Shown in pieces: positions 11,480 through 21,949 of a stretch of 64,000 nucleotides of DNA (within the stretch, counting starts at the first letter, position 1; the number at the start of each line of letters is the position of its first letter). The DNA is from Platycnemis pennipes (taxonomy: Eukaryota > Arthropoda > Insecta > Odonata > Platycnemididae), in contig OW121852.1 of assembly GCA_933228895.1 (NCBI GenBank), positions 59,438,872-59,502,871 on the forward strand. The letters run 5' to 3'. The position numbers and the translations under genes were made by a program. The notes beneath the pieces were generated by a model. The model ran no database searches. It had not been told where the DNA came from and was given only the letters and a program-made list of their open reading frames with translations.

Positions 11480-12060
11480 CACAATATCCCGAGCCTCGAA
11501 ATCACGAAAAATGAGGTAGGCAAAGCCCGAACCTCCAGCAACAGTACGTACATTCGTCTCGAATGGTGCCATTGAGTCAGCAATCTACACCGAGAGAAAC
11601 AGCCACAGTGGAACGAATCACTATTTCGGAAGACCGAGACCAATTGGTCAGGGGATACAAGCTGGCATGCATGTACACACCTCCCCGCAATCATCTCCGT
11701 ACCGAACTGGTTCAACACACGAAGGCCAAAGGGAAATTCCTCCCGGGACGATGGTTACCGATTCCCGACAAAGCGTGGCGCCGCACACCCAAAGCTCCTT
11801 TGTGGATGGAGGGGAAAATCAGGGGCACATGAGTCGTGACTTGTGCACGGTCGATGCAATCGCGCCGTGAATGAACGAGCGAGCCCGCCAAATTGACGCC
11901 GACTCGCTCTCGTCAGATCCCCAGCACTTCGCGCCGGGGGTAATCCTTCCTTCGTCCGCCCCCTTCATCTCAGCCTCCTGAGTCCTAAAAAGGAAGCTCT
12001 CGGCTTGCTTGAGCTTATTATTACGCCGCACGGGGGATTAACGTCACATTAGTAGCAGCG
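11480..12060. other. GC-richer island, no recognised exon
   Basis: Base composition rises sharply, with CpG-containing runs at about 11750-12050. Overlapping open frames on both strands (11479-11718 minus, 11563-11832 plus, 11819-12031 minus) show no known domain. It could be regulatory DNA, an unrecognised exon, or a repeat I do not know. Confidence 0.4.
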
Positions 12061-12173
12061 ACTCAAGGCCCCTCCTCCCGCAATTACAGATTTTTATCAG
12101 CAACCTTTCATTTTAATACTCGTGGTTTTACAACGATTGATCGTACACACTACAAATATTTATCAAGTTGCAA

Positions 12174-12725
12174 ATATTTTACTGTTTTCATTTTAAATAC
12201 TAAATTTAAAATACGGATACTGTTACAATAATCTGATTTTGATAAATTATTGCGATTTAAATGTTCCTATTCTGAATTTGCTAAGTTATGGCAGTGGATA
12301 ATGAATACAGTTAGGCTGCGATGGGTTTATAAGTATTGACGGGGAAGACATTGTTACCGGCGTATTTAACTAAACCCCTGCAGAAATTATGTGATAATCC
12401 TGTCAGAGATTGAAGTAGCACTAAAAGAAAACAAAGAGCCCAAGAGTTGATATTTTACTGTTTTCATTTTAAATACTAAATTTAAAATACGGATACTGTT
12501 ACAATAATCTGATTTTGATAAATTATTGCGATTTAAATGTTCCTATTCTGAATTTGCTAAGTTATGGCAGTGGATAATGAATACAGTTAGGCTGCGATGG
12601 GTTTATAAGTATTGACGGGGAAGACATTGTTACCGGCGTATTTAACTAAACCCCTGCAGAAATTATGTGATAATCCTGTCAGAGATTGAAGTAGCACTAA
12701 AAGAAAACAAAGAGCCCAAGAGTTG
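12174..12725. repeat. Perfect tandem duplication, 276-bp unit, two copies
   Basis: 12174-12449 is repeated directly at 12450-12725 with no difference that I could find by reading. The joint carries short shared sequence (ATAT), as expected of slippage or unequal exchange. The unit is AT-rich with no gene. Perfect identity implies a very recent event or an assembly artefact. Confidence 0.95.
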
Positions 12726-13164
12726 ATATGATCAATTATTTAATCCAACAATGATAGACAAGTCAATCAGGAAACTACATTTTTTGTTTCGAGTTTTGCA
12801 GCAATTGCTTGAGTGCGCAAATGGAAATGGAATAAAGATCAATCATGCAATACAAATTATATGATTCTTAAGAGGTGAGAAGGCTTAACATAGTACTTAA
12901 AGGCTGTATCAAAGAAGAGATTGTTCACTAAGGAAAGTGAAAGATAGAGGAAAGAATAGATTTGTAATAGCAAGATGAGGTATGAGATATGGGTATATTA
13001 ATAGTTTAAGCGGAGTACGGCGTAGGAAATGCATACTGTTCCGCAACAGGAATGTCCAAGACCCGAGTTTAAAATTAGGTTTTCGGTAACTCCAACTGTT
13101 TAGGTTATAACGCGTCATCTAACGTGACTTAATCTCAAACCTAACATTAAGGTAATCACAACAC

Positions 13165-13246
13165 CCATACCCAAGGTAAGATTCAAAACTGCGACCTTAG
13201 GATTTACAGGCCAGCGCTTTGTAATCAAACAACCACGGCTACCACA
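13165..13246 (-). repeat. tRNA-derived SINE head, minus orientation
   Basis: On the minus strand TGTGGTAGCCGTGGTT, then CGCTGGCCTGTAAATCCTAA, then GGTCGCAGTTTTGAATCTTA follow the A-box, anticodon-arm and B-box layout of the tRNA-like heads common in arthropod SINEs. There is no CCA end and the arms do not fold cleanly, so it is not a working tRNA gene. Confidence 0.65.
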
Positions 13247-13259
13247 GTTACAAAAACGA

Positions 13260-15830
13260 AAAAAAAAACATCTATCATAAAACTGCCAGAATTTATAACA
13301 TTGGGCAGAATTACCAATATAGGAAAAATACGGGATAAATTTTTTATCTCAAGGAAAATAAGTGCAAAGAGAATAAGAGTGAAATACATATGTGTTTTTA
13401 TACTTCCAGGTCATCCATAAACTGCGAACCACGAACAATATCAAGCGTCAGATGAAAATGATTAATTCCAAATTGAATGATGAAAAAGTTTTGTCACGGT
13501 CTAACACAAAATGAATCTGCCAAGAGTTAAAGCGTAACAGTAAAATAATTTAAAGTGACTGTGAAGGACGGCATACTCAGAGGATCTCAGTGAATGATGA
13601 AAAAGCGGTACCCAGGAAATAATGTCGAGACAAGAATGGTTCAAAGCGGAATTTACAAGCACACTGCTCGAAACAGTTTCCTAGAGGCACTAAAAACATT
13701 TGTTATTTCTGGAGATGGAAAATGGATGGAAGATTAAATTTTAACTAAAAGAAAACCTCACGACGAAAAACAATGCATTCTGTGTTCAGATTCCCCACTT
13801 TTTCCCTAAAATATTCACGCTATAAAATTGATTACATATAGGCAGGCTTTATGGCAAAGGATTTTACAGTCAACAAAAATGCAGACACGATTCTAAATAA
13901 AATAAAAACAGATTCTTAAGAAATTATGACTTTTCCTATGTTTAATCCAAGAAAGCCTGATCGGATCAACTACATGAGAACTTACTATGAATAATGAGAA
14001 AAAATAATCCGTTGTATCGTATCTGCGGTATTTTTCTAAAACATTCGGCATTATTCTACCCATCGGAAGCTTTCCATGCAGAATACTCGTAAGGCAAACC
14101 CAGATGACTGAAAGAAAAACGAGGATCGAAGACTAAAAGCAAAAACTATGCATGAATCATGCGATCGTTGATTTGAGTGACTGAACAATTCAAATAGCAC
14201 CCGAAGGGGTAGAATCTAAATTGGTTTTCCCCGCAGCATGTATTTGTGAGGGAAAAGGTTCCCTCATAAGTCGCTCCCGGCATGAGTGCTGAGTGCATAA
14301 TGAGTTAACTTGCCCCGTCATCTCCGACGATTTTTTCCGAGCAGTGCCTTCGCGTACTTCGCGTTTTCTTCAGCATAAAGGCAGATTTATCCGAATGACT
14401 AACACGAGTCTTTCTTCACTTCCTGATTCTTACTGTGAGAGGAATTCTGAAACGAAGGCAGAGCATTTAATGCAAAGAGGTCCATTACTGCACGACTGTT
14501 TTATTTTGAAAGAGAAATTCAGTATTACTAAGATGCTCCCCATTCATTTCCACATCCAGACCTGCTTTATAAAATATTTTTTTCATTCACTATACCTCAT
14601 TTCATTATTTTAACTACCTTTAGGTTCATGCGGCACTGATATTCACATAACTTCACCGTGAAGATGTATTTCCGAGGAAAAAACAGAATCTGTTGTCTTT
14701 TCATCATATATAAAGCGGCAAAAACCCGTCGTGATGAAAAATTAGAACACAAACACCAAGGAAACTTATGTTTGAGGCTTCACCCTACGAAACTCTCCAG
14801 TCCGTAATAAAATCACAACAATGGAACCTCGTCGCGTAAGCTTGAAGACTATCATAATGTAATGATATGATAAAATATGACCGGAAATATTTTCTTATAG
14901 CTGTTTTTTTGAAAAAATACTGGCATTTTAATTGTTTCTTTATCCCCGGAAAAAACATTTAAACAGACTTCATTCATTTCAATCATCAGATGTTTTGTTA
15001 TTTTGAGGTTTCAGCATGAAGATAATTTGAATACGAAGGTATACAATTATTGAGTATCATACCAAATACCGCCATGAAAATCCAATGAAGAAAATCTAAG
15101 GCCTTTATATTTTGGAGAAAGATCTGGTACTTTCCCGGCGTCTGTTGTGTGAGTTTTTCTTGGGTCTTCCACCAGGTAAGTTCCTCCATTTCTGCCGACG
15201 CGTTTCAATCACCCACTCGGTCATCATCATAAGGGCTTCCGAGTTTAAGATCATATGAATGTGGATGAGCAAAGAAATTGGAATGAGCATGAAACGTTGG
15301 TAGCATGGAGACACTCGACGGAAGACCCGAGAGGAATTCACATAGCTTTTAAATTTTATTTGACTTATTTTCGTATCCATTCAATGCCTGGACTCATATT
15401 CAGAATGAAATTTTCAAAGTTAACCAATCAAAATTCAAAATATTATCCAATCTACGTCTTGATATAATTCATTTGAATTAGGTATGACTGGTAACAATTT
15501 TTGTAAAGAATAAATTAACACCTTTTTCAGGACCTAGAAACCATTAATTGCTTGCGAGTATTTGGAGTGTGATCTAAAAAATTCATAAAATTTAAAGAAA
15601 AACGAATACTTCGTAAGTAGAAAATATATTTGAAGATTCAAGCAGCAAGTCACACGCAAAGAAAAATGTAATCTTTGAAATTTACGCTCATGGTAAATGA
15701 ATATGGCTCTTGAGATACATTAGTTATTTTGCCACTTAGTTGCTACCGGCTGTCCAATCATTTATAGCGAGATGATTATGGCTTAACCTAGAGATATCTT
15801 GATGCTTTTTCCACACCGCACTCTTTCAAG
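13260..15830. other. AT-rich DNA, nothing recognised
   Basis: No transposon terminus, RNA motif or protein domain was seen. The open frame at 14293-14613 (+, 106 codons) and those at 14998-15467 are unrecognised and probably chance. Confidence 0.5.
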
Positions 15831-15837
15831 GACCGCA

Positions 15838-15938
15838 ATTTTACTGAAAAATCCCTTTCCCGGGATTCAAACCGACACCTCTGGATGGAAAACTAGGACT
15901 CGCTCACAACACCGACCCGATCTTCACGGGCGATAATT
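15838..15938 (-). repeat. SINE head of the main family, minus orientation
   Basis: On the minus strand GATCGGGTCGGTGTTGTGAG matches the head of the 9962-10218 copy. It is followed by a B box in GGTTTGAATCCCGGG and the start of the body, GGAAAGGGATTTTT. The remainder of the body is missing or too diverged to see. Confidence 0.65.
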
Positions 15939-16346
15939 ATGATCAATGATAGTACCTATTTAGTAACTATAGGTATTTAAATATTTGTTGTGAGCCAAAG
16001 CTACGGTCATAAGGGCAAGGGGGAATAGAAAAGAGGCTGTATGGAGCAAATTTGAAAGGCAGAAATGATTATTTGATGAGATAATATTCAAGACGGTGAA
16101 AAAAGGGAAAATTTTGGTCATTGGAAAGAAAATTTGAAGTTAATATTCATTTCAGAAAAGACAATCAGAAGGGGATCGCATTGGTGAGGTTAGTAGAGCA
16201 ATGGATTCCCATTCTGAAACATTCAAACCGGACTTCAACCGGTAATATACCGGTATTAATGATACTGGATAGACTAAGTATTTGATTATTGGTTAAGAAA
16301 GAGAGGAAATTGCTTGAAGCGTCGTAATCAATAGTATACAACCAAG

Positions 16347-16570
16347 ACTAGTGGGTGTGTGAATATTCACCACCTGCTAGTCCCTGCTGCTTGGCATCAA
16401 CTGCTTGGCATTTCCTACTATCTTTAATATTTTCCAATTTATCTTCCTCTCCAATGAGCTAAACCCTCAAAATTCTTCCAAACACCCACAAGCCAAAAAC
16501 CTCTAATTTCTGCTCATCCTCTTTCCAAAAGGATAAAGTTTCAGAGCCATACAATACCTCATTCCATAGA
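16347..16570 (-). pseudogene. Non-LTR retrotransposon reverse-transcriptase fragment
   Basis: The minus-strand translation gives VLYGSETLSFWKEDEQKLEV, then FGLWVFGRILRV. This is the post-catalytic (thumb) region of LINE reverse transcriptases, whose family form is close to LYGSE-W-L-E-LE-FE-W-R-L. A stop follows immediately, and neither the catalytic FADD nor the endonuclease is present. At the 3' side, 16347-16379 forms an imperfect palindrome centred on GTGAATATTCAC. The clade is not determined. Confidence 0.7.
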
Positions 16571-16924
16571 GTTGACAGTGCTTAAGGAGCCACAACTTTG
16601 TGAGGAAACCAATCCTGTATCAGTAATAACCACGGTATTTGAACACGTGGACAACATTTCTTGGGACCTTACCTATATCACGGGGACCGAATCCTATTTG
16701 CCTTTTGACGAACCTGTTACTGGATGCCATCATTGAAATTCAGGGCCAGAGACACTAAAGCGGGGAATATTTATATTGGGTAATATTTGAGAAAGCATAA
16801 AATGTTCTGAGGAGGTTAACAAAAAAAGAATGCATCCTTTTTTCATTCCACACTTCATCAAAATTGGCTTACGGTTATTATAATAAAGAGTGGTCCCAGA
16901 GGCGTTATGTGTGGTGAGATTCGT

Positions 16925-17245
16925 GACTAGTCGCAATCACCGAAATTTTTCGCTCCACCCTTTCGAACCCTCTCTTCTCCCTCCGCCTCTTCGCGTCACC
17001 TGATCACAACGACGACGGAATCGGCCAGCGGCGCTCACGAAGGGGCCGCTCTCTGGACGTCGAAGCCGCCAATTAAGCCGGGATAGGACCTCAATTGAGA
17101 ACAAGGGGGGCAGGGGGAGGGAAAAGAAGACCTGATGACATGTAACACGGCCATTAACTATTAATCACACGACCATTAGATCACCTCGCGCCGCGGCGTA
17201 ATACCAGACTAAGCATGCGCGTGATTACCGCACCATTATGCTCAT
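16925..17245. other. GC-richer island, candidate regulatory DNA
   Basis: A CpG-rich stretch (about 16970-17070) is followed by a G-run (GGGGGGCAGGGGGAGGG) and by AT clusters with TTAATCACACG and CCATTAG cores of the homeodomain-site type. There is no convincing open frame. Regulatory function is inferred only from the contrast in composition. Confidence 0.3.
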
Positions 17246-17761
17246 GCGAAGCTCAAATGATTCCTTTAGTAGTCACAAGGAATGAGAGATAATTCACCGT
17301 CAAATAGGTATCCCAGGCTCCAACCAAATTCCACTACCAATTGGCACATAGAAGTGCTTTGATTGAATGAAATTGGTACCCTTAAATAACTTGGAAAAAT
17401 CTTTAATTTTCACGCACATCTTATATGATCATAACACAGTTAACTTATGCTGTGTCCTCAATACTTCATGTTCAATCGGTTACATATTTACCCAAATACT
17501 GAAACGGAGCATTGGAACTAAATGTGATGTTCTACATCAAATAAATTGAAAAATTGAAGAGGTCATTCAATAAAGGATTAGTGTTCATTCCTAAAAATGA
17601 GAAGCCTTTAATGACCAATTAAAGTGACAATGCCCAAATTTTAATATTTAGGCATAGCATTTTGACTTTTAGTCGCTAGACCAGAATATAACAGCGGCGG
17701 ATTAAAGTAGAACGGATTTTTCATATGAAGATATCCTATTACTTCAAATGCACAGGAAAGG
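17246..17761. other. AT-rich spacer, nothing recognised
   Basis: One 60-codon open frame (17367-17549, +) without motifs. No other structure was noticed. Confidence 0.5.
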
Positions 17762-18525
17762 TCACCATAGTAGCTGAAGTACCTTGCGCGGAAATTCTAC
17801 AATAATAAATTCTCCCTCGACATGAAGAAATGCCTCCAGTCCGTTAATTCCGTGTTCCAGCACTCCCTTGATCCTGCTACCAAGATTGTGGAGCGCTGTC
17901 TCCACAGATTTTCCCTGCTGGTGGGCGTGTTGATACAGGTGCAGGGGGTGATCCCTTAATGGCCCATCCCTTATGTACCTGTGCACTATCTTTTCTAGTG
18001 TCTTCAATAGAAAAGACATGACTGATTCCTCGAAAGGAGTCTGCTCTTGTGTAGTCCGTCTTACCCGGTTTAGGTATCAAACCACCTTGGTGACCCTCCA
18101 GGCTTTTGGGACATATCCATAAGCCAAGCAGGAGCGAAACATTCTTGTTCTCTTTGCTTTGTCAAAGAGTTTCCTAGTCTCTAAGCGTAGACCGTTTAAT
18201 TCTGCTCCCCACCATGGTAATTTACACCCTTCCTTCCTGGTCTTTAGGGGGCAGCTGTTTTCGTAGGATGTCATGATGCTTCTCTGTAGATAATCAACAG
18301 CAGCATCTACCTCATCCACATTTCTAAAATTGTACTGAGGTGCCCCCTCTCGGGCAGCTCCCAGCCTTTCTCAATATAGACCACAGTTGGTAGTCCTGGG
18401 GTTCCTATTTGTTATTTCCCTGTGATTGGATTCTAAAAGAGTGAAGAGTACGTGTCTGTGTTCGGACAAAGTTATCTCTCCTGACACTCTCCACCCATCA
18501 ATCAAATGTGATATCTATCTAGGCC
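17762..18525 (-). pseudogene. Jockey/R1-like LINE fragment (endonuclease end plus partial RT)
   Basis: Reading the minus strand from 18525 downward, GWRVSGEITLSEHRHVLFTL is the C-terminal end of an AP-type endonuclease; family members carry S-D-H-R here. NPRTTN follows, then ENSCPLKTRKEGCKLPWW and LNGLRLETRKLF from the linker, then GYVPKAWRVTKVV, IPKPGKTDYT and FLLKTLEK..RYIRDGPLRDHPLH from the start of the RT domain. About 150 residues normally found between the linker and GYVPKAW are missing. Frameshifts lie near 18340, 18080 and 18020. The first catalytic motif, normally FLD-E-AFD, reads FLHVEGEFI, so its aspartates are gone. The copy ends at about 17762. Confidence 0.88.
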
Positions 18526-18526
18526 T

Positions 18527-18800
18527 GGGTGAGAAATCGATATATCGTAAAATATCACGATATTTTAATATATCGCGAATCCAATTTTGAGTTTTTTTTA
18601 AATTGACGATACATCGTTGCTCGATAAATATCGCGATATATCGCCCGATAAAATATCATTATAAATATCCGATAAAATATCACGATATCACATCCCAATA
18701 AAATATCACGATATATTATCACGATAAATATCACAATAAGAGATCGTGATATTGCGCTCGTTCAAATATCGCGTAATCGCGCCCGATGAATTATATTGAT
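18527..18800. repeat. ATCGATATATCG-rich block, possible hAT-type terminus
   Basis: This stretch has dense irregular repeats of ATATCACGATA, TATCGCGATATATCG and ATCGATATATCG. It begins at TAGGCCTGGGTGAGAAATCG, directly against the truncated LINE. TIRs followed by such self-complementary ATCG tracts occur in some animal hAT-like non-autonomous elements, but I see no matching opposite end. It could be a low-complexity satellite instead. Confidence 0.5.
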
Positions 18801-18909
18801 ATTGCGCCGGTTAATCGTGTCGGAAAAAGACAGCCGTTGCGTTGGCCTTCGCTTCGGCTGGAGCAAGTACGTTTGAAAACTTACTATTCTGCTATCTGCT
18901 ACGTCAAAA

Positions 18910-18946
18910 GGCCTGGTTACACGATACATTAACACGTACAAGTTCA
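18910..18946. repeat. Left terminal inverted repeat of the Harbinger-like element
   Basis: The inverted copy lies at 20071-20107. The two arms are nearly identical, with mismatches only at position 2 and after position 35, so the element is not ancient. Confidence 0.9.
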
Positions 18947-19012
18947 TGTACATTTGCGTGAATGGTTTCATGTACTTTGCGTGACGGATTCATGTATGTT
19001 TGCGTGAACGAA
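18943..19012 (+). repeat. Three subterminal tandem repeats of 23-24 bp
   Basis: Three consecutive units of the form TTCATGTAnnTTTGCGTGA occur just inside the left terminus, with differences at a few positions. A second GTGGTTACACG motif follows at about 19024 and recurs near the right end at about 20021. Repeats in this position often serve as transposase-binding sites; that role is inferred. Confidence 0.75.
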
Positions 19013-19451
19013 TGGATGAATCAGTGGTTACACGATACCGTACATGCATTCGCACAATTTTCTGGGTACGCATTGCGATTGTTGATGTTTACATCTTTAA
19101 TAAACGCAACATTCAAATAGTCAAAGACAACAATTCATGATTACTACTATTTAAAAGATCGATCTATCTCAAATAGAGCTTTCGATTTTCAGCTGTAATT
19201 TTCCGCGGGGACACCTACTGGCCTAGTGGTATAAAACGTACGCGAGATATTCATATTCAGTTTTTTGGTTGTTGAATGTGGGATTGTGTTTGCATGCGGA
19301 TCGGATTTTTATATTAATAGTTTGACCTCTACCTCGTCTGGACTTTGATTTACTAATTGACCGTTTTCGACCTTGGCAACTGTTGGACAACCGGAACGGA
19401 ACGTTGTTGACCTACCGTTTAATGCCGATTTTAGCCTGTCTGGACACTGAG

Positions 19452-19508
19452 ATGGATTCCGACGAAGCGAAAAAAGCTGCCGTAAACGCAATTATTTGTA
19501 TACGATTT
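19452..19508 (+). pseudogene. Possible start of the Harbinger transposase ORF
   Basis: An ATG at 19452 begins MDSDEAKKAAVNAIICIR, followed by sequence that then reads antisense to the MADF-like ORF. Many insect Harbinger transposases start with a short acidic M-S-D-D/E-rich segment and then a hydrophobic helix. The match is short, so this call rests mainly on context. Confidence 0.35.
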
Positions 19509-19669
19509 CATAATCCATACCTTGCAGCACACATCTCCTTTGCTACCGCTTGCATGACAACTGCCCTCCTCCCCTTGTTTTTGTACAAGGTATCCCGGGG
19601 GTCGAACAAGTAGGGCCTCTCGCCAATTAGAAAAAGTACCTTGTCTACCTGTCCTCTGGTCAAAGCCAT
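19508..19669 (-). pseudogene. Truncated MADF-domain accessory protein of the transposon
   Basis: From an ATG at 19669 the minus strand encodes MALTRGQVDKVLFLIGERPY, then LFDPRDTLYKNKGRRAVVMQ and AVAKEM. This matches the first part of a MADF domain (helix, P-LWD, Y-K-RR, W-I-A-E), a Myb-like DNA-binding fold found in the second ORF of PIF/Harbinger elements. The rest of the domain, including the conserved KW-LR-Y helix, is absent. The frame stops at 19508 where it collides with the plus-strand ORF, which marks an internal deletion. The frame can be extended upstream to 19825, but without recognisable content. Confidence 0.65.
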
Positions 19670-20070
19670 TACCAGCGTCGAAATTGGGTAGTCCAAACGG
19701 TGCGATGGTAGATTACGGGAGAAAAATGTCCGAAGAAGGCGATAAGTCAAAAATGGTTCGTTGAGGATAGTCCAGGACGTGATGGAGGCAAACGGCAAAG
19801 CGCAGAGAGTGTCCAAACGAAGCAAAGATCAAAAAAATACGAAAAGGCAGTCATACACGAGCGATCCAAATTCCACTTAAGGTAAACAAACAGTGCGTCG
19901 TTTCCGTGTTCTGCCACCAGATGTCCCTGAATAACGAAAATGGTACGAATGCATGAACCAAATAGAACAGGTTCTATTTTCTGTTCACGCATTTATTCAA
20001 TTGTAGGTACATTTTGGTGTGGTTACACGGTGCATTTTCGCGTTCATTCTCGTGTTGATGCATTTACACA

Positions 20071-20107
20071 TTAACTTGTACGTGTTAATGTATCGTGTAA
20101 CCAGGGC
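20071..20107. repeat. Right terminal inverted repeat of the Harbinger-like element
   Basis: Inverted partner of 18910-18946. Confidence 0.9.
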
Positions 20108-21654
20108 TAAATTCTCAGCAGTTCTCTCTCACTCTCTCTTTCAATTTCAGTGGTCTGATAGTATATAGGTAACGTCATGTTCAAATTTTAGAAGGAACTG
20201 AAATCAACATTTTGTAAATTAGTGAATGTATTGTCCGCTGATCTAAAAATATCCTAACAAACTCAGCAAACAAACTATTCGGCTTGCTAGAATAATGTGA
20301 TCTTACTTTAGATGATTACCAAAAGTAACTTTCAGTGACTTGCATTGTTCTGAATGCTTTACACGCAGTAATGTTCAAATATATTGTAACCAATTTTTAG
20401 GTAAACATTATACTCGTAACAAGCACGAGCAACAATCATCAACAGCAACAGTTGTTTGGAGGACACTTCGAGTAGAGTACCCCGTCCGTCAGACCGTACG
20501 TTGGGCCGCGGACTTATCAGCGTATTTCGTAAGGAGTACGCTAGTTGCGACACTGGGTTTCTTGCAACCATTCCTCCATTTCAAAGAAAATTCCGACCCA
20601 TAAGTAATTAACCCACCTATCCTAAATAGCGCTGAAGACCTGAGTTTTCATACACCTCCACTGAATAAGTGCCTTATAATGACAAGTGATGAAAAACGCG
20701 ACAAATTAAAGACAGCACACCAAAAGTGGAACAAATAAGCGAATATATAATTACTTGATTGCTAAATACTGACATTGGATACTATTCAAGCAAGTATGAA
20801 AATGGGTATTAAAAAGGAACCAGAGAACAATATAGAGGGCGAAGGAAGACTTCAAACTAAGTTTTTTCACTCTATACGTAGCTTAGAGTACACGTCCAAT
20901 TCCTAAGGGTCTCACGTAAAAGAAAAGTGTGATACTCGGGCATTTCATACCGCAAAGTCGAATAAATAGTTGCAACCATTGCAGTCCGATTAGGGGCAAA
21001 ATTTGGAGTATTCATCCACCTTGATCCAATTTCGTTTATCTTCGAGAAATAGTAATTCCAGCGAAATATTCCATGGTACACACCAACAGAAATTGAAAAG
21101 ATCACGATTACCGGCCGATTGATTCCGCGTGATGGAGTGGTTCAGCACAAAAAATATAAAAATGAACGAAATTGAGCAAAAATATAGCTCAGCAAAGGTA
21201 ACTAAAAGAAAATTTTCAAAAAAGATACATTACCTTCTCAAATCATTTTTACACGCAAATTTTCTATCAAATTTAGCTTTACAGGATGGAAAATTTCCAT
21301 AAAAGCAGTTGATATCTCTCTAGGAAACCAAAGGCACGATTTAGATCTCCGACTTGTAGCGCCAAAAATTAACAAAATTCATAAACTTTATGAACAAAAG
21401 TGAAAGACAAACCTTTCTTTGTTCCGATTGTGCTCCCATCTTCAATCGCTTGGTAGTTAGGACTCGTATATCTGAGGATTAGTCGGGTGCCAGTACTGCC
21501 TTCCTTCCATTCGTGCCATCTTCCTGAAAGATAGAAAATACATTAAATAACAAATAACGGTAAACAATATTAAACTATTAAACACTAACAGAATTATGTT
21601 CACTCGGTCTTGGCAGAAAATATAGTTAACCTTTCTTGTGCATTTTAAGCATGG
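20108..21654. other. AT-rich DNA, nothing recognised
   Basis: A pyrimidine run (TCTCTCTCACTCTCTC) sits at about 20122. The open frames at 20340-20603 (+) and 20872-21105 (-) have no recognisable domain. Confidence 0.5.
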
Positions 21655-21940
21655 CGGTATTCACTTTGGCGTGGTAGCTATAGTACTGGCATCCCATGGC
21701 GAGGGCCCGGCTTCGAATCCTAGCATCGGCAAGAATTTGTCATTGGTATACAGGTCTCCACTTGAGTGCTGTGATGAGAGAATTTCAAGTTCAGTGCACA
21801 GCTCATTGGATCATTCGCGTTAATCCGTCATCCCCTTGGCGCCTTTCGTTAGGAACACGCTAATGACGATGCCGGATTTTTCTCTGCTTTTCTTCCGTTC
21901 CCTGAGATATTCCTATCTCTATCCAATAACACACATATCC
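21655..21940 (+). mobile_element. tRNA-derived SINE, best-preserved copy of the main family
   Basis: The head has an A box in GTGGTAGCTATAGTACTGG and a near-consensus B box in GGCTTCGAATCC (about 21709-21720). The body carries CATTGGTATACAGGTCTCC, CACTTGAGTGCTG, ATTTCAAGTTCAGT and GGCGCCTTTCGTTAGGA, and the tail is CTTCCGTTCCCTGAGA. The same blocks in the same order occur at 9962-10218 and 63292-63545 (both minus). It has the parts of a Pol III-transcribed, LINE-mobilised SINE. No coding capacity. Confidence 0.85.
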
Positions 21941-21949
21941 ATAACGGTT

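Larger units (their letters stand above)
18910..20107. mobile_element. PIF/Harbinger-like DNA transposon, 1.2 kb, internally deleted
   Basis: Long terminal inverted repeats bound the element. The left end (18910-18946) and the complement of the right end (20071-20107) share CCTGGTTACACGATACATTA and then ACACGTACAAGTT, with one mismatch in the first 35 bases. If one more base is included on each side (A/T), 3-bp AAA flanks match; if not, the flanks are AAA and TAA. A 3-bp target duplication would fit Harbinger. The interior holds the start of a plus-strand ORF and a minus-strand MADF-like ORF meeting head to head at a deletion joint. The superfamily is inferred from this arrangement. Confidence 0.82.

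Noticed and set aside
12174..12725. CRISPR-like or satellite array
   Set aside because: There are only two adjacent copies and no spacers; it is a simple tandem duplication.
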